DNA from: RUG13091 sp963619935
GTDB taxonomy: Bacteria; Bacillota_I; Bacilli_A; RFN20; CAG-826
Assembly (NCBI GenBank): GCA_963619935.1
Contig: CAVEYA010000007.1
Span: forward strand, 1 to 14,855
DNA: 14,855 bases
Direction: 5' to 3'
Below, one piece after another: positions 8,800 to 14,855 of this stretch; position 1 is the stretch's first letter, and each line of letters begins with the position of its first letter. Both the position numbers and the translations under genes were made by a program. The notes under the pieces were generated by a model. It did no database searches. It was given only the letters and a program-made list of their open reading frames with translations, and had not been told where the DNA came from.

Positions 8800-11174
8800 T
8801 TTCCCTCATAAATGGATTTTAAAGTATTAAAATTTAAGTATTTAATAGAAGCGTTCCCAGATAGCGAGAATTCTAAACCATTGCTATCCAAATCCAAAGG
8901 ATAGCTTCTAGCAGAAATTGTTTTTTCATTATTAAATAAGACTTCAATTTGGCTGCGGTCAACATATAAAGTAATCAGTAATTCTGAACTATTATTTTGC
9001 AAAACATATTGGTAATCGCCACCCGTTGTTGGAGCGTTATTTTTATTAGTTTGTGTATTAACACCAACTGTGTTACTACTGTTATCATAATAAATTGAAG
9101 TATATTCTTCTTTATCATTAGATAAACGACATTTAATAGAGAATGAACCGTCATTTAAATAAATTAAAGTTTTTAACATATACATGTCAGCATGCCAAAC
9201 AGGGGACTCGCTACTGCTGAATAATTTTTCAATGTCTTCATTTGTCGGATTATTTATAGAATTTGAATAATCATAAAGAGAAGATGTATCAATAAAATCG
9301 ATAGCTAAATCGCTATAATTGGAATCATAGTAAACTTTTCTAACTAGACCTAAATTATGTGACCAACCAGAATTGGCTAAGTCAACGCTTTCTCTTTTGC
9401 TTTGCATAATGGAGAAAATGTAGGTGTTACCACTGACTGGATCAACAAAACCACTAGGACCAGTAAATACATTTGCCCCATAGTCCATTCTTTTTGGGTC
9501 AGTATGGTCACTAATAAAACGATAAGTTTCCTTATTAAATGTTCCAATCCAATAATATACGTTATTATCTGCAGTTGTAGCAGGAGCTGGAGAAATCATA
9601 AAAACCCATTTACCAGAATCATTGCCATATTGGTCTTTTAAAGGTAGCAAAACAGGAAGTTCCCAAACATTTCCAAATTTAGAATCGGAATTATTATAAT
9701 CAAATAGATGTCCCTTATATTCCCAATGATGAAAATAATCTTTCTTTGATGCATTTGTAGTATAAATTAATGCAGTGCCACGATTGTTGTTTTCGTTTCC
9801 ACTGCCAATGATTAAATAATAATTGTCTCCATCTTTGAGAACAGTCATATCTCTAAATTCATTGCTACGGCCCTGACCAGATTTTTGCTCAATGGCTAAT
9901 TTATTATCAACTTCCCATTCAATTAGATATGGATCATCAATATCTTTTGGATAGGCAATGCCTACATTCTGATTAGAAATCATTCCTTCGTGCGCATAGT
10001 TACCAGCTGTAAAGAATAAGGTAGGTACGCCGTTTGCATCATAAGTAGAACCACCAGACCAAACACCATCTGGTGCAACTGAGCCTTCTTTAAATACTAC
10101 AACTTCTTTTTGAGGTGTCCAATTCACCATGTCCAAGCTTGTTAGATGGCCCCAAGTAATTCCTTTCGCATCATTAAAATATGGTCCATTAGAATTACAC
10201 TGATAGAAAATATGATAAACACCTTTATAATAAATTGGCGCGTGTGGTTCGTTCATCCAGTGCTCATATGGTCCAGCGTGGTATTGAGGCTTATAAGCAT
10301 CGTTAGTTAACGAATTTTGTAAATACACATCTTCAAAGTTAACGCTAGGAATATTACCTTCGTTGTCTAAGCAAGATCGATAATATTGTTGATAAGTTTT
10401 ATAGGTTAAAGCTTTGGAGTAAACTCTTAATTCATCAATTAGTCCAGAAGTCACTCCTAATGAGCAATCTCCGGAAGATGAAGTTGTAGAATTTTTACCT
10501 ACTAAAAGAGGTAAATCACAGGCTTCAATACTACTTCCTTTTATAATGTCTATACGATTAACGATTAAGCCATTAATAAACATAGACATTTCTCCGTTTA
10601 CACCATCAAATTTAACAAAAATGTTATTCCATTGATATTGATTCAACGATTCATGATTATTATCTAATTGGTACCAGCCATTATTTGTACCGACACCAAA
10701 ATAGACCTTTCCTTCTCTTTTATAGCCTAAGGAAACACCCATAGAAAAACTATCATCTTTGAAATATTGAGAAATAATTCCTTGTACCGTATTAATGTCA
10801 TCATCATTTTGATCGGTGTAGTTATAACTACGAGGGGCTAGCCAAACAGAGATAGAAAGTTCTTGTCCATGAAAAGCATATTCATCACTCGAAAATGAAG
10901 CATAAGTAGAATAACCATCTAATAAAAGAGCTTCATCTTTAATTCCTGATTTATAATTAATTGAATTACTTTTTAATAAAGTTAAAGAATTATCAAAATG
11001 ATTAGAAATTTTAGCTTTGCTAACTTTATGTTTTTTATCCACTAAATAGCCATTATCTTGCTTATCACATTTAAAATACAAAGAAAGATTTTGATCATAA
11101 ACATTGCTCTTATTAAAAGAACAAGAAGATAAGAAAGTAATGAATGTTAAAAATAAAGAAGCAAGCTTTTTCAT
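8796..11174 (-). CDS. LamG-GH32 surface lipoprotein with atypical WMNEPHA active-site motif
   Basis: 792 residues. Signal peptide with lipobox LSSC (Cys18). Residues about 28-258 form a concanavalin-like LamG/Laminin_G_3 domain (LDGYSTYASFS, LSISVWLAP, GLIDELRVYSKALT), a common sugar-binding module. The GH32 domain follows from about 295 and keeps YHxxP-like, WGHLTS and PDGVWSGGS motifs. The nucleophile motif is W306-M-N-E-P-H-A312, with Glu309 in place of the usual Asp; the stabiliser motif is FRDM (Asp442) and the acid/base motif WELP (Glu505) instead of ECP. The C-terminal beta-sandwich is complete (VDRSQIEVLFNN, SARSYPLD). I think a GH32 subgroup with such a motif exists in Firmicutes but cannot verify it. 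It may be an active fructanase with different specificity or a catalytically weak fructan-binding protein. One base separates it from the permease stop; no good ribosome site is near, so coupled translation is likely. Confidence 0.86.
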   Translation of the reverse strand: MKKLASLFLTFITFLSSCSFNKSNVYDQNLSLYFKCDKQDNGYLVDKKHKVSKAKISNHFDNSLTLLKSNSINYKSGIKDEALLLDGYSTYASFSSDEYAFHGQELSISVWLAPRSYNYTDQNDDDINTVQGIISQYFKDDSFSMGVSLGYKREGKVYFGVGTNNGWYQLDNNHESLNQYQWNNIFVKFDGVNGEMSMFINGLIVNRIDIIKGSSIEACDLPLLVGKNSTTSSSGDCSLGVTSGLIDELRVYSKALTYKTYQQYYRSCLDNEGNIPSVNFEDVYLQNSLTNDAYKPQYHAGPYEHWMNEPHAPIYYKGVYHIFYQCNSNGPYFNDAKGITWGHLTSLDMVNWTPQKEVVVFKEGSVAPDGVWSGGSTYDANGVPTLFFTAGNYAHEGMISNQNVGIAYPKDIDDPYLIEWEVDNKLAIEQKSGQGRSNEFRDMTVLKDGDNYYLIIGSGNENNNRGTALIYTTNASKKDYFHHWEYKGHLFDYNNSDSKFGNVWELPVLLPLKDQYGNDSGKWVFMISPAPATTADNNVYYWIGTFNKETYRFISDHTDPKRMDYGANVFTGPSGFVDPVSGNTYIFSIMQSKRESVDLANSGWSHNLGLVRKVYYDSNYSDLAIDFIDTSSLYDYSNSINNPTNEDIEKLFSSSESPVWHADMYMLKTLIYLNDGSFSIKCRLSNDKEEYTSIYYDNSSNTVGVNTQTNKNNAPTTGGDYQYVLQNNSSELLITLYVDRSQIEVLFNNEKTISARSYPLDLDSNGLEFSLSGNASIKYLNFNTLKSIYEGK

Positions 11175-11175
11175 A

Positions 11176-12087
11176 CTATTTTAATCCAGTAAAGGAAACT
11201 CCTTCGACAATATATTTTTGAGCAAAGATGTAGACTAAAGCGATTGGTATAGTAGACAAGGTTAAAGAAGCCATTACAACACCGATATCTTTAGGATTTG
11301 TATTGTTAATTAACTGTAAAAAAACCTGCAAAGGTTGATAAGATGGGTTTGGAAACATTAATTGAGCGAAGATATATTCATTCCATTGTCCCATAAAAGT
11401 AAAAATAGCAACTGTCGCAAATACAGGTTTAGATAATGGAAGAATCATCTTGAAATAAACGCCTAATCTTGAACAGCCATCCATACGTGCAGCTTCTTCT
11501 ATTTCTTTAGGAATTCCTAAGAAATATTGTCTAAACATATATGTATAAAATAATGAGGCTAAACCTGGTAATAAATAACCGATGATATTCATTGGTTCTT
11601 TTAATAAACCCATATAGTAAAGAATTAAATATGTAGGCACAACACTCGTTTCAATAGGTACAATCATTAAAATTAAAATGAATGTGGTCATTGCTTTATT
11701 CCCAGGGAATTTAATCCTCGCTAAAGCATAGCCTGCTAATGAGTTAATTAATAAAACACCAACAATAGTTACAGAACAATATAAAATAGAATTTAAAACT
11801 GAACGACCAAAGTTATCAAAACTATTAAATAGTTTATTATAAGAAACAAACCATTTGCTTACATCTAATGTAGATGGGAAGAATGTCCAAATGGAATTCA
11901 TTTGTAGATAAACAGTGTCATTATCTTTTAATGAGTTAGCTACCATCCACACGACTGGAAATAGAAAAATAAAACACAATAAAGCACAGCCAAGAATGAT
12001 TAATATTTTTTTGATTATTTTCCAGGAGGAAATATTAATTTTGCGTTGATTTATCTTGTCAACATGATTCACAAATTCAGTTTTCAT
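11176..12087 (-). CDS. Carbohydrate ABC transporter permease, MalG/AraQ type (CUT1)
   Basis: 303 residues with about six membrane spans (around 27-50, 97-122, 134-155, 168-188, 221-243 and 269-290). The cytoplasmic EAA loop, which docks the ATPase, reads EEAARMDGCSRLGVYFKMIL at 197-216 and continues PLSKP. The C-terminus KYIVEGVSFTGLK is typical of MalG-type inner-membrane permeases. It pairs with the permease immediately upstream; one base (TAA-T-ATG) separates the two genes, and GAGG lies 6 bases before the ATG. Together with the binding lipoprotein it should import fructo-oligosaccharides. No ATP-binding subunit is encoded nearby, so the pair must use a shared MsmX/MsmK-like ATPase elsewhere in the genome. 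Confidence 0.95.
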   Translation of the reverse strand: MKTEFVNHVDKINQRKINISSWKIIKKILIILGCALLCFIFLFPVVWMVANSLKDNDTVYLQMNSIWTFFPSTLDVSKWFVSYNKLFNSFDNFGRSVLNSILYCSVTIVGVLLINSLAGYALARIKFPGNKAMTTFILILMIVPIETSVVPTYLILYYMGLLKEPMNIIGYLLPGLASLFYTYMFRQYFLGIPKEIEEAARMDGCSRLGVYFKMILPLSKPVFATVAIFTFMGQWNEYIFAQLMFPNPSYQPLQVFLQLINNTNPKDIGVVMASLTLSTIPIALVYIFAQKYIVEGVSFTGLK

Positions 12088-12088
12088 A

Positions 12089-13039
12089 TTATGCCTCGTT
12101 ATCTCCTCCTAATATTTTTCTTAGTGTTAAAGAAACACTAGCGATAATAATTGTGTAGAATAACGCGATTGCGGAAGAATATCCAACATCATGATATTCA
12201 ATACCAGTTTTATAAATTAAGTAAGACATTGTTAATGTAGAATCAAGAGGTCCGCCACCAGTCATAATCATTGGTTGGACGCAGACTCTAAAAGCACCAA
12301 TTAACATAGTGATAAAAACAAATACTAAAGTTGGTTTTAAACTTGGTAATGTAATATGAATAAACTTTTGCCATGCATTTGCCCGATCAATAGAGGCCGC
12401 CTCGTATAAATCCTTAGGAATATTTTTTAATCCAGAAAGGAAAATTAACATTTGATATCCTGCGCCTTGCCAAGCAGAAATAAAGATAATACATCCCATT
12501 GCTTGTTTTGGAGAATCTAAAAATTCCATTGGGGATGCGCCTAAAGCTAATAAGAAAGTGTTTATCAAACCATTTTCTTTATTCAATAAATTCATCCATA
12601 ACATAGATGTAACCGCTAAAGAAAGCATCACAGGAACAAAAAATGCCCATCTTAGGAATGTATTAAAATGTTTAACTTTATTCAATAATAAAGCTAAGCC
12701 TAAAGATGTTCCAAATTGAAGAGGCATAACGCCTAATACGAAAATCATCGTATTCTTTAAAGCAACAAGGATTTCTCCATTCTTATTAAATAAATCCTTA
12801 AATAATATTTGAAAATTATCAAACCAAACCCAATTAATTTGATCTAATCTTCCCATGTTTGCGTCAGTAAAGGCCAAAACAAGAGAAATGACAATTGGAA
12901 TTAGAACAAAGATGAAAGATAAAATAAAGCAAGGGGCTAAAAAGGAAAAACCTGTTAATGTTTCATTAACAGTGTATTCATTTTTACCAATTTTAAAATG
13001 GTTTTTCCTTCTAATATGTGTAATATTAGCAACTTGCAT
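12089..13039 (-). CDS. Carbohydrate ABC transporter permease, MalF/UgpA type (CUT1)
   Basis: 316 residues with about six membrane segments (around 34-57, 95-119, 129-152, 180-200, 235-258 and 285-306). The EAA loop reads YEAASIDRANAWQKFIHIT at 212-230 and continues LPSLKP; the conserved MTGGGPLDST stretch (259-268) is characteristic of MalF/UgpA-type permeases. There is no long periplasmic insert like that of E. coli MalF, as is usual for Gram-positive CUT1 permeases. The ATG lies two bases after the stop of the binding protein gene, with only a weak GAGA upstream, consistent with coupled translation. It forms the transmembrane channel with the next permease. Substrate assignment to fructans comes from the operon, not from this sequence. 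Confidence 0.95.
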   Translation of the reverse strand: MQVANITHIRRKNHFKIGKNEYTVNETLTGFSFLAPCFILSFIFVLIPIVISLVLAFTDANMGRLDQINWVWFDNFQILFKDLFNKNGEILVALKNTMIFVLGVMPLQFGTSLGLALLLNKVKHFNTFLRWAFFVPVMLSLAVTSMLWMNLLNKENGLINTFLLALGASPMEFLDSPKQAMGCIIFISAWQGAGYQMLIFLSGLKNIPKDLYEAASIDRANAWQKFIHITLPSLKPTLVFVFITMLIGAFRVCVQPMIMTGGGPLDSTLTMSYLIYKTGIEYHDVGYSSAIALFYTIIIASVSLTLRKILGGDNEA

Positions 13040-13041
13040 AA

Positions 13042-14385
13042 TTAGCTTCTCGCTTGATCAACTTTGTCCATTTCTACTTTAATGTAATTTTTAAGATTGT
13101 AGTTAGAAACAGTATTCATGTTTTTCATATAATCAATTACTTTTGCATAAGCATCTTTTAAACGTGCATACTTAACCATCTTTGGACGAGTGTAAGTATT
13201 TGCTTGCAAATAGTTTGCTAAATCCTTTTCAGCGCCGGATTTGAATTCATCCATCTCAGAAAGTAAGGATTTATGCGTTGGATATGTACCAATTGCATCA
13301 TACATCATCTTGCTTGATGTGGCGTTTGTGAAATATTTAACAACTTCCGCTGCCGCTTGTACATTTTTGCAATCTTTAGTAATGCCAAAGCCATAAGAGC
13401 CACATGGTGAAGCAAAGACAGAAGATTTCACACCATTTTCATCTTCGTATACAGGATATGGCATAATGCCATATTCATCTGCAATGGAACCACCATTCTT
13501 TTTAATTTTACGAGCGTCCCATGGTCCATGAATTTGGAAAGGAATTTGTTCTAATCTAAATGCTTCAGAGTTTGAACCACTATAAACCCATGATTCTGTG
13601 CCACTTAAGCCTTCATTAGTAAAAAACATTTCTAATTGTGCAATGCCTTTAACAGCGTTGTCACTTGTTAAAGCTGCACTAACATTGTTTTCAGTTCCAA
13701 ATGAACCGCCTGCGGAATAAACTAAAGAGGAATATAAATACATCTCGCCATCAGTGCCAAAGCTTTGATTTAAGGCGATTTGATATGATTTGCCAGCATT
13801 CTTTAATTTCACCATCGCTTCTTTGACATCTTTGAAACTCCAAGGATTTTCTAAAGTGCCGAAATCTGCATCCGTGTAACCAACACTTTTAAGCATCGCT
13901 TTATTGTAATAAAGACCACCAGGAGCTTCCATACCTGAAAGGGTATATAATTTGCCATTAATGGTGCCTTGTTCAATCACGCTATCAACATAAGAATTTC
14001 TTTCGTCATCAGTAACATAACTACCAAAATCCTTTAACAAACCGTTGTTTACTTTAGCAGCTACTTCCGAAGAGTCGACTGCGATAATATCTGGTAATCC
14101 ACCAGTAATAATAGAAGCATTTATCTTATCTTCCAAAGATGAACCAACAAAGGTTGTATTTACTTTTAATTTAGTCCCATCACTTAAAACAATATTAGCA
14201 TTATTGAAGTTAGTTTGAGTTTGCTTATAAACCTTACCTTCGTCTTCGGTTTCATTTTTATGAACCCAAATAGTCACAATCTTTGTGCCATCAGAACTAC
14301 CTCCACTAGTAGTACCACAGCCAATCAATAAACTAGCACTCATAAAAAGAAATGTGCTTAAAGAAATAATTTTATTTTTAAACAT
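13042..14385 (-). CDS. Sugar ABC transporter substrate-binding lipoprotein (SBP family 1)
   Basis: 447 residues from the ATG at 14385, which has GGAG 6 bases upstream. Two earlier in-frame ATGs (14397, 14448) would add a non-signal leader; the one at 14448 would also place the palindromic operator inside the gene. The signal peptide MFKNKIISLSTFLFM ends in lipobox LIGC (Cys23), followed by a Gly/Ser-rich linker. The rest matches extracellular solute-binding family 1: an N-terminal VTIWVHKNET strand, GGLPDIIAVDSSEVA, PGGLYYNKAML, NPWSFKDVKEAMVKL and IPFQIHGPWDARKI. It is anchored outside the membrane and should deliver oligosaccharides to the two permeases that follow. It is first in the operon, directly behind the promoter and operator, as expected for the most abundant transporter part. 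Fructo-oligosaccharide specificity is inferred from its GH32 neighbours. Confidence 0.94.
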   Translation of the reverse strand: MFKNKIISLSTFLFMSASLLIGCGTTSGGSSDGTKIVTIWVHKNETEDEGKVYKQTQTNFNNANIVLSDGTKLKVNTTFVGSSLEDKINASIITGGLPDIIAVDSSEVAAKVNNGLLKDFGSYVTDDERNSYVDSVIEQGTINGKLYTLSGMEAPGGLYYNKAMLKSVGYTDADFGTLENPWSFKDVKEAMVKLKNAGKSYQIALNQSFGTDGEMYLYSSLVYSAGGSFGTENNVSAALTSDNAVKGIAQLEMFFTNEGLSGTESWVYSGSNSEAFRLEQIPFQIHGPWDARKIKKNGGSIADEYGIMPYPVYEDENGVKSSVFASPCGSYGFGITKDCKNVQAAAEVVKYFTNATSSKMMYDAIGTYPTHKSLLSEMDEFKSGAEKDLANYLQANTYTRPKMVKYARLKDAYAKVIDYMKNMNTVSNYNLKNYIKVEMDKVDQARS

Positions 14386-14399
14386 AGTTTTCTCCATAA

Positions 14400-14411
14400 G
14401 GGAACGTTCCC
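14400..14411. promoter_or_regulatory. Probable operator of the LacI-family repressor (perfect palindrome)
   Basis: GGGAACGTTCCC is a perfect 12-base palindrome with a central CG, the form expected for LacI/GalR operators. It sits between the predicted -10 box and the ribosome site of the binding protein gene, just at or after the expected transcription start, where bound repressor would block the polymerase. The wider sequence TGGGAACGTTCCCT also differs from the CcpA cre consensus by only about one defined position, so carbon-catabolite control at the same site is possible. Assignment to the repressor encoded at 1340..393 is an inference from family and operon. Confidence 0.75.
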
Positions 14412-14419
14412 ACAAAACT

Positions 14420-14448
14420 AAAATATCACTACATATAGATTTTTGCAA
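14420..14448 (-). promoter_or_regulatory. Predicted sigma-A-type promoter of the fructan operon
   Basis: On the minus strand TTGCAA (14448..14443) and TATTTT (14425..14420) are separated by exactly 17 bases. Four of six positions match each consensus box. Transcription would start near 14413, directly upstream of the palindrome. It is the only clear promoter seen ahead of the ten minus-strand genes. The AT-rich context makes chance matches easy, so position and pairing with the operator carry most of the weight. Confidence 0.55.
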
Positions 14449-14567
14449 TAATAAAATTTACACCTTTTATTTTAGAAGTGATTAAATATGTATATTTAAG
14501 ATAAAATTACTAAATTTCGCCATTTTTAAGTGATTGATTCAATTTCACATTATTTAATTATTTTTTA

Positions 14568-14627
14568 AATTGCTTATTAGTGAACAAGGCATACAAAATT
14601 GATATAATAATGAAAAAATAAGCAATT
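14568..14627. repeat. 11-base inverted repeat flanking the acyltransferase promoter
   Basis: AATTGCTTATT at 14568..14578 is the exact reverse complement of AATAAGCAATT at 14617..14627; 38 bases separate the arms, and the right arm touches the ATG at 14628. The predicted -10 box lies between them. As the transcript would begin near 14615, only the right arm would be in the mRNA, so the pair is more likely two DNA-binding half sites than an RNA hairpin. Chance occurrence in AT-rich DNA cannot be excluded. Confidence 0.5.
14581..14608 (+). promoter_or_regulatory. Predicted extended -10 promoter of the acyltransferase gene
   Basis: TGATATAAT at 14600..14608 combines a perfect TATAAT with an upstream TG dinucleotide (extended -10). 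A weak -35 candidate TGAACA lies at 14581..14586 with a 16-base spacer. The expected start near 14615 leaves a very short leader before the ATG at 14628, and no convincing Shine-Dalgarno sequence fits in it. Confidence 0.55.
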
Positions 14628-14855
14628 ATGAAATTACTAATAGATAATAAAAGAAACATCATGTTAGATGCTTTAAAAGGATTAGCTATGTTTTTAGTAA
14701 TTTTAATCCACGTCTTACAACGCACTATTCCACATTTTGTTTCAGAAGATAATTGGGGTGTGCAAATTATTTATCTTCTTTGTGTACCAATCTTTTTTTA
14801 TCTATCCGGCATTAGTTATTCATATAAAAAAGAATTGTCCATAATTGAATTTATC
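14628..14855 (+). CDS. Acyltransferase family 3 membrane protein (N-terminal part only)
   Basis: 76 residues are visible before the right edge. MLDALKGLAMFLVILIHVLQ matches the start of the Acyl_transf_3 family (OafA/WecH/ExoZ-like), with the conserved His of the first membrane span at residue 28 (ILIHV). A second span follows near 47-66 (IIYLLCVPIFFYLSGISYSY), where CVPIFFYLSG is the usual family sequence. Such multi-span enzymes O-acylate surface polysaccharides or lipids. The gene is divergent from the fructan operon, with 242 bases between the two starts, and there is no evidence of functional linkage. Whether it modifies a glycan, a teichoic acid or another substrate cannot be told from this part. 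An upstream ATG at 14610 meets a stop after three codons and is not the start. Confidence 0.88.
   Translation, partial: MKLLIDNKRNIMLDALKGLAMFLVILIHVLQRTIPHFVSEDNWGVQIIYLLCVPIFFYLSGISYSYKKELSIIEFI

Larger units (their letters stand above)
1..14413 (-). other. Fructan-utilisation operon (ten-gene transcription unit, incomplete at left)
   Basis: Ten consecutive minus-strand genes are joined by spacings of 2, 1, 1, -4, 1, -4, 20, 2 and 1 bases (right to left). No hairpin followed by a T-run is visible between them, and the only clear promoter lies at the right end. The order is importer, surface and cytosolic GH32 enzymes, surface binding proteins, repressor, kinase. This is inferred to be one transcription unit; it may continue beyond the left edge. 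Confidence 0.75.

Noticed and set aside
8847..8858. Possible second operator AGAAGCGTTCCC, 9 of 12 matches to the palindrome
   Set aside because: It is asymmetric, lies inside the 3' coding region of the LamG-GH32 gene and is explained by its GNAS codons. One intact half is weak evidence, though an auxiliary site cannot be fully excluded.
14386..14448. Longer start for the binding protein at 14448 or 14397
   Set aside because: The leader is not signal-like, and the 14448 start would place the -10 box and the perfect palindrome inside the coding region. The ATG at 14385 has GGAG at ideal spacing and begins a proper lipoprotein signal peptide.
14449..14567. Search for an ncRNA, riboswitch or small gene in the spacer before the acyltransferase
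   Set aside because: The stretch is AT-rich with no stable long stem, no T-run terminator and no credible small reading frame. Apart from the promoters, palindrome and inverted repeat listed, I see nothing in it.
1..14855. Mobile elements, CRISPR arrays, tRNA or rRNA genes
   Set aside because: No transposase or integrase genes, no short regularly spaced repeats and no tRNA-like or rRNA-like sequence were recognised on either strand.

Overview
The window looks like one fructan-utilisation locus from a low-GC, Gram-positive-type bacterium, plus the start of an unrelated divergent gene. The DNA is visibly AT-rich. Gene junctions are almost zero-length, Shine-Dalgarno sites are GGAG/GAGG-like, exported proteins carry lipobox signal peptides, and there is a CUT1-type sugar ABC importer and a LacI-family regulator. 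UGA is used as a stop codon (at 5355 and 8796), so this is not the Mycoplasma code. An uncultured gut or rumen Bacillota lineage (Erysipelotrichales-, RF39- or Acholeplasma-like) is my inference. Nothing in the window fixes the taxon.

Layout. Ten genes on the minus strand, read right to left, fill bases 14385 to 1 with junctions from a 4-base overlap to a 20-base gap: a sugar-binding lipoprotein (14385..13042); two ABC permeases (13039..12089 and 12087..11176); a LamG-GH32 lipoprotein (11174..8796); a CBM38-like-GH32 lipoprotein (8799..6754); a cytosolic GH32 (6752..5355); a lipoprotein with three CBM38-like repeats and no enzyme domain (5358..3160); a membrane-anchored protein with two related repeats (3139..1343); a LacI-type repressor (1340..393); and a PfkB sugar kinase cut by the left edge (391..1). 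A promoter (TTGCAA-N17-TATTTT, 14448..14420) followed immediately by a perfect 12-base palindrome with a central CG (14400..14411) precedes the first gene. No terminator is visible between genes. To the right, a 242-base spacer leads to a plus-strand acyltransferase-3 gene (14628 to the right edge) with its own extended -10 promoter, which lies between the arms of an 11-base inverted repeat.

How the parts could work together (inference). The two surface GH32 lipoproteins cut inulin- or levan-type fructan outside the cell, and the two repeat proteins without catalytic domains hold the polymer or its fragments at the membrane. The binding protein and two permeases import fructo-oligosaccharides using an ATPase encoded elsewhere. 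The cytosolic GH32 releases fructose, the PfkB kinase phosphorylates it, and the LacI protein represses the unit at the palindrome until a sugar signal appears.

Most unusual points: the first GH32 has Glu (WMNEPHA) where the family nucleophile Asp (WMNDPNG) is expected; the two enzyme-free repeat proteins look like a dedicated fructan-capture apparatus; these two genes appear to be a tandem duplication that kept the order of two repeat subtypes; and the larger of them ends inside what looks like a truncated Ig-like domain.
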